From Actinopolyspora lacussalsi (lineage in GTDB: Bacteria; Actinomycetota; Actinomycetes; Mycobacteriales; Pseudonocardiaceae): DNA of 64,000 nucleotides. The stretch spans positions 4,464,001 through 4,528,000 of the forward strand of contig JAURUC010000001.1 of NCBI GenBank assembly GCA_030803735.1. The letters are read 5' to 3'. Positions 32,846 to 42,772 of this stretch are shown here, piece by piece. Every line of letters starts with the position of its first letter. The first letter of the stretch is position 1. The notes under the pieces were generated by a model. It was given only the letters and a program-made list of their open reading frames with translations. It searched no databases and was not told the DNA's origin. The position numbers and the translations under genes were made by a program.

Positions 32846-34537
32846 TCAGAAGTCGACCAACGAACGAACCTCCGAGCTGAGGCTGGCGAGCAGTTCCCGC
32901 GCACGGCCGCGCGCGGCTGTCAGCCCCGACACCCGATCCGGTCCCTCGACGGGGACGATGGTCTGCAGATAGCACTTGAGCTTGGGCTCCGTCCCGGAAG
33001 GACGGATCACCACCCTCGGTCTTCCGGTCTCCTCGTCGCCCGCGTCCCGCAGAATCAGCACATCGGCCTCGGGCAGCAGGTCACGTGTTTCCACCGGTGT
33101 TCCGGCCAGTTCGGTCGGCGGGTTCCGCCGCAGCAGTCGCATCGTCTCCGCCCTCGTCTCCGGATCCGTCATGCGTACCGTGATCTGTTCCGTCTCGTGC
33201 ACCCCGTGTTCGATCTCCAGCTCGGCCAGCCGTTCCGACAGTGTCGTGCCGTCACGTGCCAGCGTGGCCGCGAGTTCGCAGGCCAGTACCGCCGTGGCGA
33301 TCCCGTCCTTGTCCCGCACGTGATCCGGGTCGACGCAGTGCCCGAGCGCTTCCTCGTAGGCGTAGACCAGTCCGCCGCCACTGCCGTCGCCCGCTCGCAT
33401 CAGCCACTTGAAGCCGGTCAGCGTCTCGTCGTAACGCGCCTCGTGCGCGCGTGCCACCGATTCCAGCATGGACGAGGAGACGATCGTGGTCGCCACCAGC
33501 GGATCCGGGTTGGTTTTCCTGTCAATTGTGGACAGTACGTGATCGCCGAGCAGTACTCCGGTCTCGTCGCCCCGCAGCATCCGCCAGCCGCCCTCCCGGG
33601 TGGGCACGCCCAGCGCGCATCTGTCGGCGTCCGGATCCAGCGCCACGGCGAGATCGGCGTCGACGTCACGTGCCAGTTCGAGCACGGCGTCGGTGGCGCC
33701 CGGCTCCTCGGGGTTGGGAAATTCCACGGTCGGGAAGTCCGGATCGGGTTCCCGCTGTGCTGTGACGAAGTACGTGTCGGTGAAACCGGCGATCCGCAAG
33801 GCCCGTTCCAGCGGTTCGGCCCCCACACCGTGCAGTGCCGTCACCGCCACCCTTAGCCCGCCGGCACCGTCCCCGACGAGCTCGGCCACTCGTTCGAGGT
33901 ATTCGGGCAGGGCACGCTCGTAGTGATGCCAACCGTGCTCCCGGGGCACGGTGTCGGCGGCCCCCACCTCGGAGATGGCATCCTCGATCTCGGCGTCGTA
34001 CGGTGCGACAAGCGGGTCGCCTCCCGCCAGGTAGACCTTGTAACCGTTGTCGGTGGGCGGGTTGTGCGAAGCGGTCAGTTGTACCCCCGCGACGGCTCCC
34101 AGCGCCCGTGTCGCGCGGGCCAGCACCGGGGTGGGCAGCGGTTCCGGCAGTACCCGCACCTCGAAACCGGCCGCGCACAGCACGTCGGCCGCGTCCGCGG
34201 CGAACCGGCGGGAACCGTGCCTGGCGTCGTGGCCGACGACCACGGTGCCCACCGTGCCGCGTCGACGAAGCCAACCGGCCAGACCGGCGGTCGTGCGGAT
34301 CACCACGGCGCGGTTCATCCCGTTCGGTCCCGCCCGGAGCGGCGCGCGAATCCCGGCCGTGCCGAAGGCGGGCGATCCCGCCACGCGATCCGCGAGCTCG
34401 GCCGCGGCGTCCGAGTCCCCGTTCGCCGCACGCCGCGTCAACTCGGACAGCTCCGCGTGGTCGGCCTCGTCGACCTCACCCGCCAGCCACTCCCGCGCGG
34501 CTTCCAGGACTCGTTGTTCCCGGGACATCACGATCAC
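32846..34537 (-). CDS. pmmB: Phosphohexomutase (phosphomannomutase/phosphoglucomutase)
   Basis: The 563-residue enzyme has all four alpha-D-phosphohexomutase domains. Catalytic phosphoserine Ser157 is in QLTASHNPPTDNGYK, the Mg loop is LDPDADRCALG, the sugar loop lies near GFKWLMRAGDGSGGGLVYAYEEALG, and the phosphate-binding loop is RPSGTEPKLKCYL. The length fits the long bacterial PGM/PMM class, which isomerises hexose or deoxyribose phosphates. It lies just downstream of the purine nucleoside phosphorylase, the same pair as deoD-pmmB in mycobacteria, so a role in salvaging (deoxy)ribose 1-phosphate is plausible. MSREQ three codons in is a possible start. Confidence 0.9.
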   Translation of the reverse strand: MIVMSREQRVLEAAREWLAGEVDEADHAELSELTRRAANGDSDAAAELADRVAGSPAFGTAGIRAPLRAGPNGMNRAVVIRTTAGLAGWLRRRGTVGTVVVGHDARHGSRRFAADAADVLCAAGFEVRVLPEPLPTPVLARATRALGAVAGVQLTASHNPPTDNGYKVYLAGGDPLVAPYDAEIEDAISEVGAADTVPREHGWHHYERALPEYLERVAELVGDGAGGLRVAVTALHGVGAEPLERALRIAGFTDTYFVTAQREPDPDFPTVEFPNPEEPGATDAVLELARDVDADLAVALDPDADRCALGVPTREGGWRMLRGDETGVLLGDHVLSTIDRKTNPDPLVATTIVSSSMLESVARAHEARYDETLTGFKWLMRAGDGSGGGLVYAYEEALGHCVDPDHVRDKDGIATAVLACELAATLARDGTTLSERLAELEIEHGVHETEQITVRMTDPETRAETMRLLRRNPPTELAGTPVETRDLLPEADVLILRDAGDEETGRPRVVIRPSGTEPKLKCYLQTIVPVEGPDRVSGLTAARGRARELLASLSSEVRSLVDF

Positions 34538-34574
34538 CTCCGGCGATGCGCGCCGATCGGGCCGGAGAACCAGC

Positions 34575-35393
34575 TCAGGCGCGCTCGGCCAGCGAGCGCA
34601 ACAGCTTGCCCATCCTGCCCGCGGCGGCCCTGCCCGCCTCCAGCACTTCCTGGTGGTTCAGCGGTTCCCCGGTCATACCGGCCGCGAGGTTGGTGACCAG
34701 CGACAGCCCGAACACTTCGGCACCTCCCGCGCGTGCGGCGATCGCTTCCTGCACTGTGGACATGCCCACCAGCTCGGCACCCAGGGTGCGCAGCATCCGG
34801 ATCTCGGCGGGCGTCTCGAAGTGCGGTCCCGGCATGCACGCGTAGACGCCCTCGGTCAGCGAGGGGTCGATCGAGGTCGCGATCTCGCGCAGCCGCGTCG
34901 CGTACAGGTCGGTGAGGTCGACGAACCTGGCTCCCACCAGTGGGGAGCGGGCCGTCATGTTCAGGTGGTCGCTGATGAGCACCGGCTGCCCCACGCTCAT
35001 GTCCTCGCGCAGACCGCCCGCGGCGTTGGTCAGCACCACCGTGCGACAGCCCGCCGCCACGGCGGTCCGCACCCCGTGGACGACCTTTTCCACCCCGCGA
35101 CCCTCGTAGAGGTGGGTTCGGCCGAGCAGCACCAGGACCCGCTTGTTCCCGATTCGCAGCGAGCGGATCCTGCCGGTGTGTCCCACCGCCGCCGGGGGGT
35201 CGAAACCGGGCAGTTCGGACATGTCGAGTTCGCTGTCGGGCGAGCCCAGCTCCTCGGCCGCGGGCTGCCATCCCGAACCGAGCACCACAGCCAGGTCGTG
35301 ACCGGCGACTCCGGTCAGCTCGGCCAGGGTCGCCGCCGCGTTGCTCGCCACGGCCGCCGGATCGGGCAACTCCGATGTGGTGGAAGACGTCAC
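34575..35393 (-). CDS. deoD: Purine nucleoside phosphorylase (trimeric)
   Basis: The 272-residue enzyme shows [14 protein letters not shown] with the phosphate-binding serine, [53 protein letters not shown] and the purine-binding [10 protein letters not shown] and SLVTNLAAG. These are hallmarks of the low-molecular-mass trimeric PNP class (PunA). It phosphorolyses guanosine and inosine to base and ribose 1-phosphate. The mutase gene follows after 37 bp in the same direction. The start is ATG 35393. Confidence 0.93.
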   Translation of the reverse strand: MTSSTTSELPDPAAVASNAAATLAELTGVAGHDLAVVLGSGWQPAAEELGSPDSELDMSELPGFDPPAAVGHTGRIRSLRIGNKRVLVLLGRTHLYEGRGVEKVVHGVRTAVAAGCRTVVLTNAAGGLREDMSVGQPVLISDHLNMTARSPLVGARFVDLTDLYATRLREIATSIDPSLTEGVYACMPGPHFETPAEIRMLRTLGAELVGMSTVQEAIAARAGGAEVFGLSLVTNLAAGMTGEPLNHQEVLEAGRAAAGRMGKLLRSLAERA

Positions 35394-35525
35394 AGTCGGT
35401 CAGCCTAACCAACGAGCCCGTCACGAGTCTCTCGCCCGTGCCGGAGGTCGCTCGGAACCGTGGTTCGTCCTCGCCGTGTTCGAGGGCGCTTCGCGCGATC
35501 GGGAGTCGGCCTGTTCGGCGAGTGG

Positions 35526-37406
35526 TCAGCCTTGGGTCTCGAACTGGTTCACGGTTCGTGCCAGCAGTCGTTGCGCCTCTGGCATCGTGGCGGAAGTGGT
35601 CACCCGCACGATCCACAGATCACCGCCGCGAGGCATCAGCCGAGCCGCCACGTGACGCAGCAGTGGCTCCCGCGCCGTCGAATTCGCGTCGTACGAGTTG
35701 ATAATCACGTTGTACGTCAGCTGCGTATCTCGCGCCGCGCGCCTCGAATCGTTGCCGATGGGGGTCCTGGAACGCATCTCGAAGGTGTTGTTCGCGCCGC
35801 GCTGCCTCTCCTCGAGGGCGGTTATGTAGCCCTCCGTGGTGTAGCCGCGCTCGTAGTAGCCCCCGAACCGCTGCACCGCCAGCTCCGTCCGCCCGCCAGG
35901 GGAAACGAATCGAGCGGTCATGCTGCGGGTCGGGGTCTCACTGGTGTACTCCTGGTAGCGGCTCCACCCCACGGGTACGGGCATGGAGTAGTAGCCGCCA
36001 CCACCGTCGTTGCGATGTTCCAGCGTTCCGTTGTTCCCCTCCAGCTCCACGAGTTCCCGTTGCTGGAGTGTCTCGGGTCCCGAGTCCTCGAAGTCCGGGA
36101 ACACGTTCCCGCTCACGAATGCTCGGATTCCCAGGAACGAGGTGCCCGCGGCAGTCATGAACAGCAGCACCGCCGCCAGCGTCAGCAGCAACACGCCGAG
36201 CGGCGAGCGACGCTTCCGCTGCCTCGGTGGCTCGCTGGGGGTGAACGGCAGTGGTCCCGGATCGGCCGCGAGTGGTGCCGATCCCGGTTCGTCCGGTACC
36301 CCGCCCGAAGCGGCGAGGCTGTCGGAGAACCCACCGCTGTACTGCGGACCGTTGTCGTGCTGGGAACCGCTGCCGGAGGCCTCCCTCGACCCTCGGCCGG
36401 ACTCCGAGGCGGGCTCCGCGGGCCACGAGGACCGCCTGCCCGGTTCCGAATCGGACCCCTCCGGCAGCGGTGTCCGCACCGTCGCCGATTCCTCGGGGAC
36501 CAGCCCCGCGAACGGCTCCGCGCCGGGATCCGGCAGCAGCGGTTGCACGAGACCGCGCACCTCGCGCAGTGACATGCGTCGTCGCGGATCCTTGACCAGC
36601 AGTGCCGTGATGACCTCACCGATCGGGCCGGGTCTGGCGGTGCCGGGGACGGGGCCGTTGACCACCGAGTTGATGGTGGCGACCGGATTGTCGTCGGTGT
36701 CGTACGGCGGCACGCCCTCCGCGGCGGCGTACAGGGCCGCACCCAGCCCCCAGAGGTCGGCCGCGGCGGTGACGGTCTCGCCTGCCGCCACCTCCGGAGC
36801 GATGAACGCCGGAGTGCCCAGCATGATCCCGGTGCGGGTGAGCGTGGGCTCGGCCACGTTGCGGGAGATTCCGAAGTCGCTGAGCTTGATCCGCCCGTCC
36901 GCGGCCAGCAGGATGTTGCCCGGCTTCACGTCCCGGTGCACCACACCGGCCTGGTGCGCGGTCTCCAGCGCCGAGGCGACCGAGTCGATCACGACGGCGA
37001 GTTGGCCGTCGTCCATCGGACCGTGGTCGGCGATGATGCTCGCCAGGCTGTGCGAGGGCACCAGCTCCATCACCACGAACGGCTCGTCGCCCTCGCGGGC
37101 GACGTCGTAGAGGGTGACCACGTTGGGATGGACCACCACCGCGGTGGCGCGTGCCTCCCGCAGCGTGCGTTCGCGGATCTCCGCGGCCTCGGCCTCCGGG
37201 ATGCCCGGTGGTAGCCGCACAGCCTTGATGGCGACCGGCCTGCGCAGCAGTTCGTCCATGCCGGACCAAACCGAGCCCATAGCGCCGCCGCCGATTCTGG
37301 CGCGCATTCGGTATCGGTCGGCGATCAGCCGACCGATACCGCTTTCTTCCGGTTCCTCCTCGGGCACGCCCCGATTGTCCAACAGCCCGCCACGACTGCT
37401 CCACAA
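35526..37406 (-). CDS. Transmembrane Ser/Thr protein kinase (Hanks type)
   Basis: The 626-residue protein has a kinase domain at about 30-300: ATP Lys61 (VAIKAVRL), catalytic VVHRDVKPGN with Asp159, DFGISRNV, and APEVAAGE. A Pro/Ser/Glu-rich juxtamembrane linker follows (about 310-400), one membrane span LGVLLLTLAAVLLFMTAAGTSF in two halves near 406-428, and a 200-residue extracytoplasmic domain without PASTA repeats. That domain has the look of a small alpha/beta module (GYYSMPVPVGWSRYQEYTS; LAVQRFGGYYERGY). The signal is unknown. It is divergent from the Mrp antiporter operon. GTG at about 37369 may be the true start. Confidence 0.9.
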   Translation of the reverse strand: MWSSRGGLLDNRGVPEEEPEESGIGRLIADRYRMRARIGGGAMGSVWSGMDELLRRPVAIKAVRLPPGIPEAEAAEIRERTLREARATAVVVHPNVVTLYDVAREGDEPFVVMELVPSHSLASIIADHGPMDDGQLAVVIDSVASALETAHQAGVVHRDVKPGNILLAADGRIKLSDFGISRNVAEPTLTRTGIMLGTPAFIAPEVAAGETVTAAADLWGLGAALYAAAEGVPPYDTDDNPVATINSVVNGPVPGTARPGPIGEVITALLVKDPRRRMSLREVRGLVQPLLPDPGAEPFAGLVPEESATVRTPLPEGSDSEPGRRSSWPAEPASESGRGSREASGSGSQHDNGPQYSGGFSDSLAASGGVPDEPGSAPLAADPGPLPFTPSEPPRQRKRRSPLGVLLLTLAAVLLFMTAAGTSFLGIRAFVSGNVFPDFEDSGPETLQQRELVELEGNNGTLEHRNDGGGGYYSMPVPVGWSRYQEYTSETPTRSMTARFVSPGGRTELAVQRFGGYYERGYTTEGYITALEERQRGANNTFEMRSRTPIGNDSRRAARDTQLTYNVIINSYDANSTAREPLLRHVAARLMPRGGDLWIVRVTTSATMPEAQRLLARTVNQFETQG

Positions 37407-37438
37407 GGTGTTCGGACGACTTCACGACGGCGTGGTGC

Positions 37439-37469
37439 CCGGTACGGCGGCCCCGCACCGCCGTACCGG
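37439..37469. repeat. Strong stem-loop between kinase and mrp operon
   Basis: Arms of 12 bp (CCGGTACGGCGG and complement) flank a 7-bp loop, 33 bp upstream of the kinase reading frame start. The gene-free span is 37407-37891. No T-tract, so it may be an operator or an mRNA leader hairpin. Confidence 0.45.
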
Positions 37470-37824
37470 CCGACTTCCGGGAGTGAACGGGCAAATCCGG
37501 CGAAGTGCCCCCGTTCGTGTTCCCGGCGTGTTACGGACAGTGAACTTTCCCACGTGATCGGCTCTTCCGGGAGTCGGCCGCACGGCCGATTCGCCGCCGA
37601 AACCGGCGGAAACGCTCCGACAGGCCGCGAAACACCCTGGTCCGCGGGCCGGAACGATCGGGTGTTTCGGGCGATCGTGGGCTAAGTTTGACGGTGATCG
37701 GGCCATCGTGACTGGTCCGGACAGCACAGACGCGGTATCGCTCGGGGCTCGTAACCGGTCCGCCACCACGGCGGCAGGTGGTGGCGGAAGCACCGTCGTA
37801 CGGACCGTGTCGCGTCGCCGACGG

Positions 37825-37881
37825 CCCGCAACGCCACGGCGGCCCCGCAACGCCACAGCAGACCCGCAACGCCACAGCAGG
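37825..37881 (+). repeat. Three tandem 19-bp repeats directly before mrpA
   Basis: Units CCCGCAACGCCACRGCRG plus one base repeat three times end to end; units two and three differ at a single position. The third ends inside the GGGGAGG ribosome-binding site of mrpA, so the array is part of the mRNA leader or its immediate promoter. Likely roles are a regulator-binding array or a length-variable expression switch. Confidence 0.7.
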
Positions 37882-37891
37882 GGAGGTATTC

Positions 37892-40258
37892 GTGCTCGCG
37901 CTGGTGATCTCGCACCTGCTGGTGGCGTTCCTGCTGCCTCCGGTCGCGATGCGCCACACCCGCGCCGCCTACCTCGTGGCCGCGCTGCCGCCCGCCGCTG
38001 CGCTGTGCTGGGCGCTGGCGCACGCGGCGGCGGTGCTGGCCGGTAATCAGCCCGTCGAGCGGGTGACCTGGTCGGCAACGCTGGGGCTGGAGTTCGTGTT
38101 CCGGCTGGACACCCTGGCGCTGGTGATGACGCTACTGGTGTCGGGGATCGGTGTGCTCGTCCTGCTGTACTCCAGGTGGTACTTCGAGACCCCGAGCGGG
38201 GACGCGAAACGCTCCGCCCCGCTGTTGTTGGCCTTCGCGGGTGCCATGTTCGGACTGGTACTGGCCGACCACCTGCTCACCCTCTACATCTTCTGGGAAC
38301 TGACCACGATCTGCTCGTTCCTGCTCGTCGGTCAGTCCGGGGTGAGCAGGGAATCCCGCAGGGCCTCACTGCAGGCCCTGCTGGTGACCACGCTGGGCGG
38401 CCTGGTGATGCTGCTGGGGTTCATCGTGCTCGGCGAGACGAGCGGCACCTACCGGATCTCGGAACTGGCTGCCGAACCGCCCACCGGCTCCGCTGCCGCG
38501 ATCGCCACCGGGCTGATTCTGGTAGGGGCGTTCACCAAGTCGGCGCAGGTTCCGTTCCACAACTGGCTGCCCGCCGCGATGGTCGCACCCACCCCGATCA
38601 GCGCCTACCTGCACGCCGCCTCCATGGTCAAAGCGGGCGTCTTCCTGGTCGGAAGGCTCACGCCGGTACTGTCCGAAGTGTCCTATCTGCCCGTGGTGAC
38701 CGCGGTGTTCGGTCTGGTCACCATGTTCGTGGGCGGTTGGCGTGCGCTGCGGGAGTACGACCTCAAACTGCTGCTGGCCTACGGCACTGTCAGCCAGCTG
38801 GGATTCCTGATGGTGCTGGCGGGCTCCGGGAGCTACACCGGAGAGCTGGCACTGGCGGGCATGCTGCTGGCCCACGGTGCCTTCAAGGCCACGCTGTTCC
38901 TGGTCATCGGTATCGTCGATCACCAGACCGGCACCAGGGACATCCGTGAACTCTCGGGGGTCGGTCGCCGTCTTCCCTGGGTGGCCGCGATGGCGGTGCT
39001 GGCCGCCATGTCCATGGCCGGGGTGCCTCCGATGATCGGCTTCGTGGCGAAGGAGGCCGCGTTCGAGGCCTATCTCGGCGCCGGGCCCGCGGTCGCGGTC
39101 GAGGCGGGGCTCGTACTGGGATCCGTGCTCACGGTGGCCTACACCGCACGACTGCTGGTCGGAGGTTTCGCCTCCAAACGCGACACGATGCCCACCGAGG
39201 TCCACCCCCCGCCCGCCGGGATGCTGCTCCCACCCGCCGTCACGGCGCTGCTGTGCCTGGCGCTCGGAGTCGCCTACCCGGTGACCGACGAACTCGCCGC
39301 CACCTACGCCGAACGATCCGTGGGCCACTCCGGGGAATACCACCTGGGACTCTGGCACGGTTTCAACCTCCCGCTGGTGTTCTCCCTGATCACACTGTTC
39401 GGTGGCCTGACGCTCGCCGCCTACAACGCCGGACTGAACCGGCTGCGTGACCGGTTGCCGAGCCCGCTCGACGCCCAGCGCGGCTACGAACGCGTCATGG
39501 GCTCGCTGGAGCGGCTCGCCGTCGGGGTCACCGGCCGGGTGCAGGTGGGTTCCCTGCCCACCTACCTCGGGATCATCCTGCTCACGGTGCTGGTCGTTCC
39601 CGGCTCGGTGCTGTTGATCAGGGTTACCCCGATCGAACAGCTGCGCTGGTGGGACAACGTGCTCCAACTGCCGCTGGCGCTGGTCATCCTGATAGCCGCG
39701 GCAGGGGTGCTCCGAGCGACACGACGGATCACGGCGGTGCTGCTCGTGGGAGTCATCGGCTACGCCATCGGTGGGATGTTCATCGTCGGTGGCGGTCCCG
39801 ACCTCGCACTGACCCAGTTCCTGGTGGAGACCCTGACGCTGATCGCGTTCGTGCTGGTGCTGCGCCGGTTGCCCGCCCGGTTCACCGAGACTCCCTCCTC
39901 ACTTCGAGTGCGGTTGCCGAAGGTGCTGATCTCGCTGGCGGGCGGAGTGTTCGTCGGGTTCGCCGCGCTGATCTTCAGCTCGGCGCGCGACACCCCCTCG
40001 GCGGTGAGCGGGGAGTACCTGGAACACGCGGAGGAGGGCACCTCCGCCACCAACGTGGTCAACGCGATCATCATCGACTTCCGTGCCTTCGACACCGTGG
40101 GCGAACTCTCGGTACTGGCCGTGGCCGCCACCGGAGTGGCCAGCCTGGTGCTCAGTGCCAGGTCCGCACGTCGCAGGAAACACGCCAGGTCCGACTGGGA
40201 ATCCCTGGCCGCGGCCGGGCGGGCTCCCGACGAACGCGGCGGAAAGGGGCGCACATGA
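37892..40258 (+). CDS. mrpA: Mrp Na+/H+ antiporter subunit A
   Basis: The 788-residue protein is a fused MrpA. It has an NDH-1 subunit-5-like antiporter part (FWELTTICSFLLVGQSG, NWLPAAMVAPTPISAYLHAASMVKAGVFL, LLAYGTVSQLGF, LAHGAFKATLFLV) with the lysine and glutamate pairs of proton channels. A C-terminal MrpA extension follows (GGGPDLALTQFLVETLTLIAFVLVLRRLP, the DUF4040 region). It forms the Na+/H+ exchange complex in the membrane with the six following subunits. GTG 37892 lies four bases after GGGGAGGT and is chosen over upstream in-frame codons. The stop overlaps mrpB. Confidence 0.95.
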   Translation: MLALVISHLLVAFLLPPVAMRHTRAAYLVAALPPAAALCWALAHAAAVLAGNQPVERVTWSATLGLEFVFRLDTLALVMTLLVSGIGVLVLLYSRWYFETPSGDAKRSAPLLLAFAGAMFGLVLADHLLTLYIFWELTTICSFLLVGQSGVSRESRRASLQALLVTTLGGLVMLLGFIVLGETSGTYRISELAAEPPTGSAAAIATGLILVGAFTKSAQVPFHNWLPAAMVAPTPISAYLHAASMVKAGVFLVGRLTPVLSEVSYLPVVTAVFGLVTMFVGGWRALREYDLKLLLAYGTVSQLGFLMVLAGSGSYTGELALAGMLLAHGAFKATLFLVIGIVDHQTGTRDIRELSGVGRRLPWVAAMAVLAAMSMAGVPPMIGFVAKEAAFEAYLGAGPAVAVEAGLVLGSVLTVAYTARLLVGGFASKRDTMPTEVHPPPAGMLLPPAVTALLCLALGVAYPVTDELAATYAERSVGHSGEYHLGLWHGFNLPLVFSLITLFGGLTLAAYNAGLNRLRDRLPSPLDAQRGYERVMGSLERLAVGVTGRVQVGSLPTYLGIILLTVLVVPGSVLLIRVTPIEQLRWWDNVLQLPLALVILIAAAGVLRATRRITAVLLVGVIGYAIGGMFIVGGGPDLALTQFLVETLTLIAFVLVLRRLPARFTETPSSLRVRLPKVLISLAGGVFVGFAALIFSSARDTPSAVSGEYLEHAEEGTSATNVVNAIIIDFRAFDTVGELSVLAVAATGVASLVLSARSARRRKHARSDWESLAAAGRAPDERGGKGRT

Positions 40259-40821
40259 CCGATCCCCGAGCATCCGACGGGCGGAGCGAAGCGGCCGAGG
40301 GTGCCTGGTTCCACTCCGACGCTCCGGCCGAGCGCTGGTTGCTCTCCGGTTACAGCCGGGATCCCCGGGAGCGGACCATCCTGCTGGAGCTCGTCGCGCG
40401 CGTGGTATTCCCGACAGTGATCGTCTTCTCGGTGTACCTGCTGTTCGCCGGGCACTACCGCTCCGGCGGCGGATTCAGCGGTGGTCTGGTGGCGGGGCAG
40501 GCATTCGTGCTGCGCTACCTCGCGGGCGGCAGACTGGACGACAGCTCCACGGTGTCCATGCGCCCACCGGTGCTGATCGGGATCGGACTGACGACCGCCG
40601 TGCTCACCGGTCTGGTTCCGGTGCTGTTCGGCGGTGTGGTGCTGGAGAGCGCGAGCTTCACCTTCGCCGTCCCGCTGCTCGGCAAGATCAAGGTGGTAAG
40701 CAGTCTGTTCCTGGACATCGGTGTCTATCTGTTGATCCTCGGAGTGGTGCTCGACCTGCTGCGCACACTCGGATCGGGAATCGAGGCCGACATCGCCGCG
40801 CCGGGAGGTGGTCCGCGATGA
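40255..40821 (+). CDS. mrpB: Mrp antiporter subunit B
   Basis: The 188-residue protein (ATG overlapping the mrpA stop) has an acidic 40-residue N-terminal tail and four spans of MnhB type: FPTVIVFSVYLLFAGHYRSGGGFSGGLVAGQAFVLRYL is the family signature. GLVPVLFGGVVLESASFTFAVPLLGKIKVVSSLFLDIGVYLLILGVVLDLL completes it. A 4-bp overlap couples it to mrpC. It is required for complex assembly. Confidence 0.93.
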   Translation: MTDPRASDGRSEAAEGAWFHSDAPAERWLLSGYSRDPRERTILLELVARVVFPTVIVFSVYLLFAGHYRSGGGFSGGLVAGQAFVLRYLAGGRLDDSSTVSMRPPVLIGIGLTTAVLTGLVPVLFGGVVLESASFTFAVPLLGKIKVVSSLFLDIGVYLLILGVVLDLLRTLGSGIEADIAAPGGGPR

Positions 40822-41240
40822 ACACCGTGAACCTGACGATGGCGATCGTGCTCGGCGGGCTCTACGCCACCGGGTTCTACCTGCTGCTGCAGCGTTCCCT
40901 GATGCGCGTGCTGCTGGGCATCGTGATCCTCGGGCACGGCGCCAACCTGCTGTTGCAGCTGGCGGGTGGCAGTCAGGCCGGACGCCCCCCGATGCTCGGC
41001 GATGCCCCGATCGAGCGGATGGCCGATCCGTTGCCGCAGGCCATGGCCCTCACGGCCATCGTTATCACCTTCGCCTTGACCACATTCCTGCTCGCCCTCG
41101 CCTACCGCGCCTGGCAGTTGCTCGGGCACGACGAGGTGCAGGACGACGTGGAGGACCGCAGGATCCGCAGGTTGGAGGCCGAGTTGGCCGAAGGGGACGA
41201 GGAGACCGAGCGGGAACTGGATTCGGAGGCCACCCGGTGA
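40818..41240 (+). CDS. mrpC: Mrp antiporter subunit C
   Basis: The 140-residue NuoK-like protein has three spans (LTMAIVLGGLYATGFYLLLQ, LMRVLLGIVILGHGANLLLQ, LTAIVITFALTTFLLALAYR) and the conserved DPLPQAMALTAIVI. An unusual acidic cytosolic tail of about 35 residues (EVQDDVEDRRIRRLEAELAE and GDEETERELDSE) follows the last helix. Coupled to mrpD by overlap. Confidence 0.93.
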   Translation: MNTVNLTMAIVLGGLYATGFYLLLQRSLMRVLLGIVILGHGANLLLQLAGGSQAGRPPMLGDAPIERMADPLPQAMALTAIVITFALTTFLLALAYRAWQLLGHDEVQDDVEDRRIRRLEAELAEGDEETERELDSEATR

Positions 41241-42772
41241 GCGAACTGGTAGCCGTCCCGGTGCTGCTTCCGCTGGCGGCGGCCGGACTGTCCATGGCGT
41301 TCGGACGGTTCGCCGACGTGCAACGCCTGCTCGGGCTGCTGGTACTCGGCGTGATCGTCGTGGACGCGGCGGTGCTGCTGTACTTCGCCGATGTGCACGG
41401 ACCGCTGGTGCTGCACCTCGGCGGTTGGGCCGCTCCGGTGGGGATCGCGCTCGTGGCCGACCGGCTGGCCGCGCTGCTGCTGCTGATCAGCGTGGTCGTG
41501 ATGTTCGCGGTGCTGCTGTACTCCATCGGCCAGCGCATCACCGACTACGGGCGCGGAACCGCCAGCACCACCTTCCACCCCATCTACCTGGTGCTGTGTT
41601 CGGGAGTCTCACTGGCCTACTTGACCGGTGACCTGTTCAACCTGTTCGTGGCGTTCGAGATCATGCTCGCCTCCTCCTACGTGCTGATCAACCGGCGAAC
41701 CACCGCGAGCCGGGTGCGGGCTGGGATGACCTACACGATCGTGAGCCTGTCCTCCTCGGTGCTGTTCCTGACCATGATCGGGCTGGTCTACGCCGCCACC
41801 GGCACGGTGAACCTGGCCGACCTCGCCCTGGAGATGGGGCAACTGCCGCCCGCGCCGGTGCGCGCACTCGCGCTGCTGATGGTCATCGTGTTCGGCGTCA
41901 AGTCGGCCATGGTTCCGCTGCACTTCTGGCTGCCGGACAGCTACCCCAACGCGCCCGCGCCGATCACCGCCATCCTCGCCGCGTTGCTGACCAAGGTCGG
42001 TATCTACGCCATGATCCGCACCCAGATCCTGGTCTTCGAACGCGAGCCGAGCTGGCCGCTGATGCTCACGCTGGCGATGGCGACGATGATCGTCGGCGCG
42101 CTCGGCGCGCTCGCGCAGAACGACCTCAACCGGATGCTGTCGTTCCTGCTCGTGAGCCACATCGGGTTCATGCTGTTCGGGCTCGGCGTCTACGACATCG
42201 CCGGGCTGACCGGGGTGATCCTCTACATCGTGCACCACATCACGGTGCAGGCCACGCTGTTCCTGGTCAGTGGTCTCATCACCCGCTACACCGGAACGGT
42301 CGCGCTGAGCAGGATGGGTGGTCTGGCCAAGATATCCCCGCTGGTGGCCGTGCTGTTCGCCGTGCCCGCGTTGAGCCTGGCCGGCGTGCCACCGTTCTCG
42401 GGCTTCGTCGCCAAGCTCGCGTTGCTGCGGTCCGGGATCGGGGTCGGCACGGTCTGGGGCTACGTTGCCACCGGAGTCGTGGTGTTGACCAGCCTGCTCA
42501 CGCTCTACGCGGTGGCCCGGGTGTGGAGCCGGGCCTTCTGGGGCCAGGTGCGTGAGCCGGAGGGCGATCCCGACCCCACCGATGAGCTCGTCGTCGGTAC
42601 CGGTGACACCTCGCCGGGGATGGTGCAGGCCACCGGGGTGCTGGTGCTGTCCACCGTGCTCGTCGCGGCACTCGCCGGGCCGCTCGCCGAGGTCAGCCAA
42701 CGTGCCGCCACCGACCTGATCACCGGGGAGGCGTACCGCACGGCGGTGTTGGGAGGTGATTCCGGTGGTTGA
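41237..42772 (+). CDS. mrpD: Mrp antiporter subunit D
   Basis: The 511-residue NuoM/N-like protein has about fourteen spans and the expected elements: NLFVAFEIMLASSYVLI with the key glutamate, VFGVKSAMVPLHFWLPDSYPNAPAPITAI, LAQNDLNRMLSFLLVSHIGFML and LAGVPPFSGFVAKLALL. GTG at 41237 overlaps the mrpC stop. It carries one of the proton-translocating routes of the complex. Confidence 0.95.
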   Translation: MSELVAVPVLLPLAAAGLSMAFGRFADVQRLLGLLVLGVIVVDAAVLLYFADVHGPLVLHLGGWAAPVGIALVADRLAALLLLISVVVMFAVLLYSIGQRITDYGRGTASTTFHPIYLVLCSGVSLAYLTGDLFNLFVAFEIMLASSYVLINRRTTASRVRAGMTYTIVSLSSSVLFLTMIGLVYAATGTVNLADLALEMGQLPPAPVRALALLMVIVFGVKSAMVPLHFWLPDSYPNAPAPITAILAALLTKVGIYAMIRTQILVFEREPSWPLMLTLAMATMIVGALGALAQNDLNRMLSFLLVSHIGFMLFGLGVYDIAGLTGVILYIVHHITVQATLFLVSGLITRYTGTVALSRMGGLAKISPLVAVLFAVPALSLAGVPPFSGFVAKLALLRSGIGVGTVWGYVATGVVVLTSLLTLYAVARVWSRAFWGQVREPEGDPDPTDELVVGTGDTSPGMVQATGVLVLSTVLVAALAGPLAEVSQRAATDLITGEAYRTAVLGGDSGG

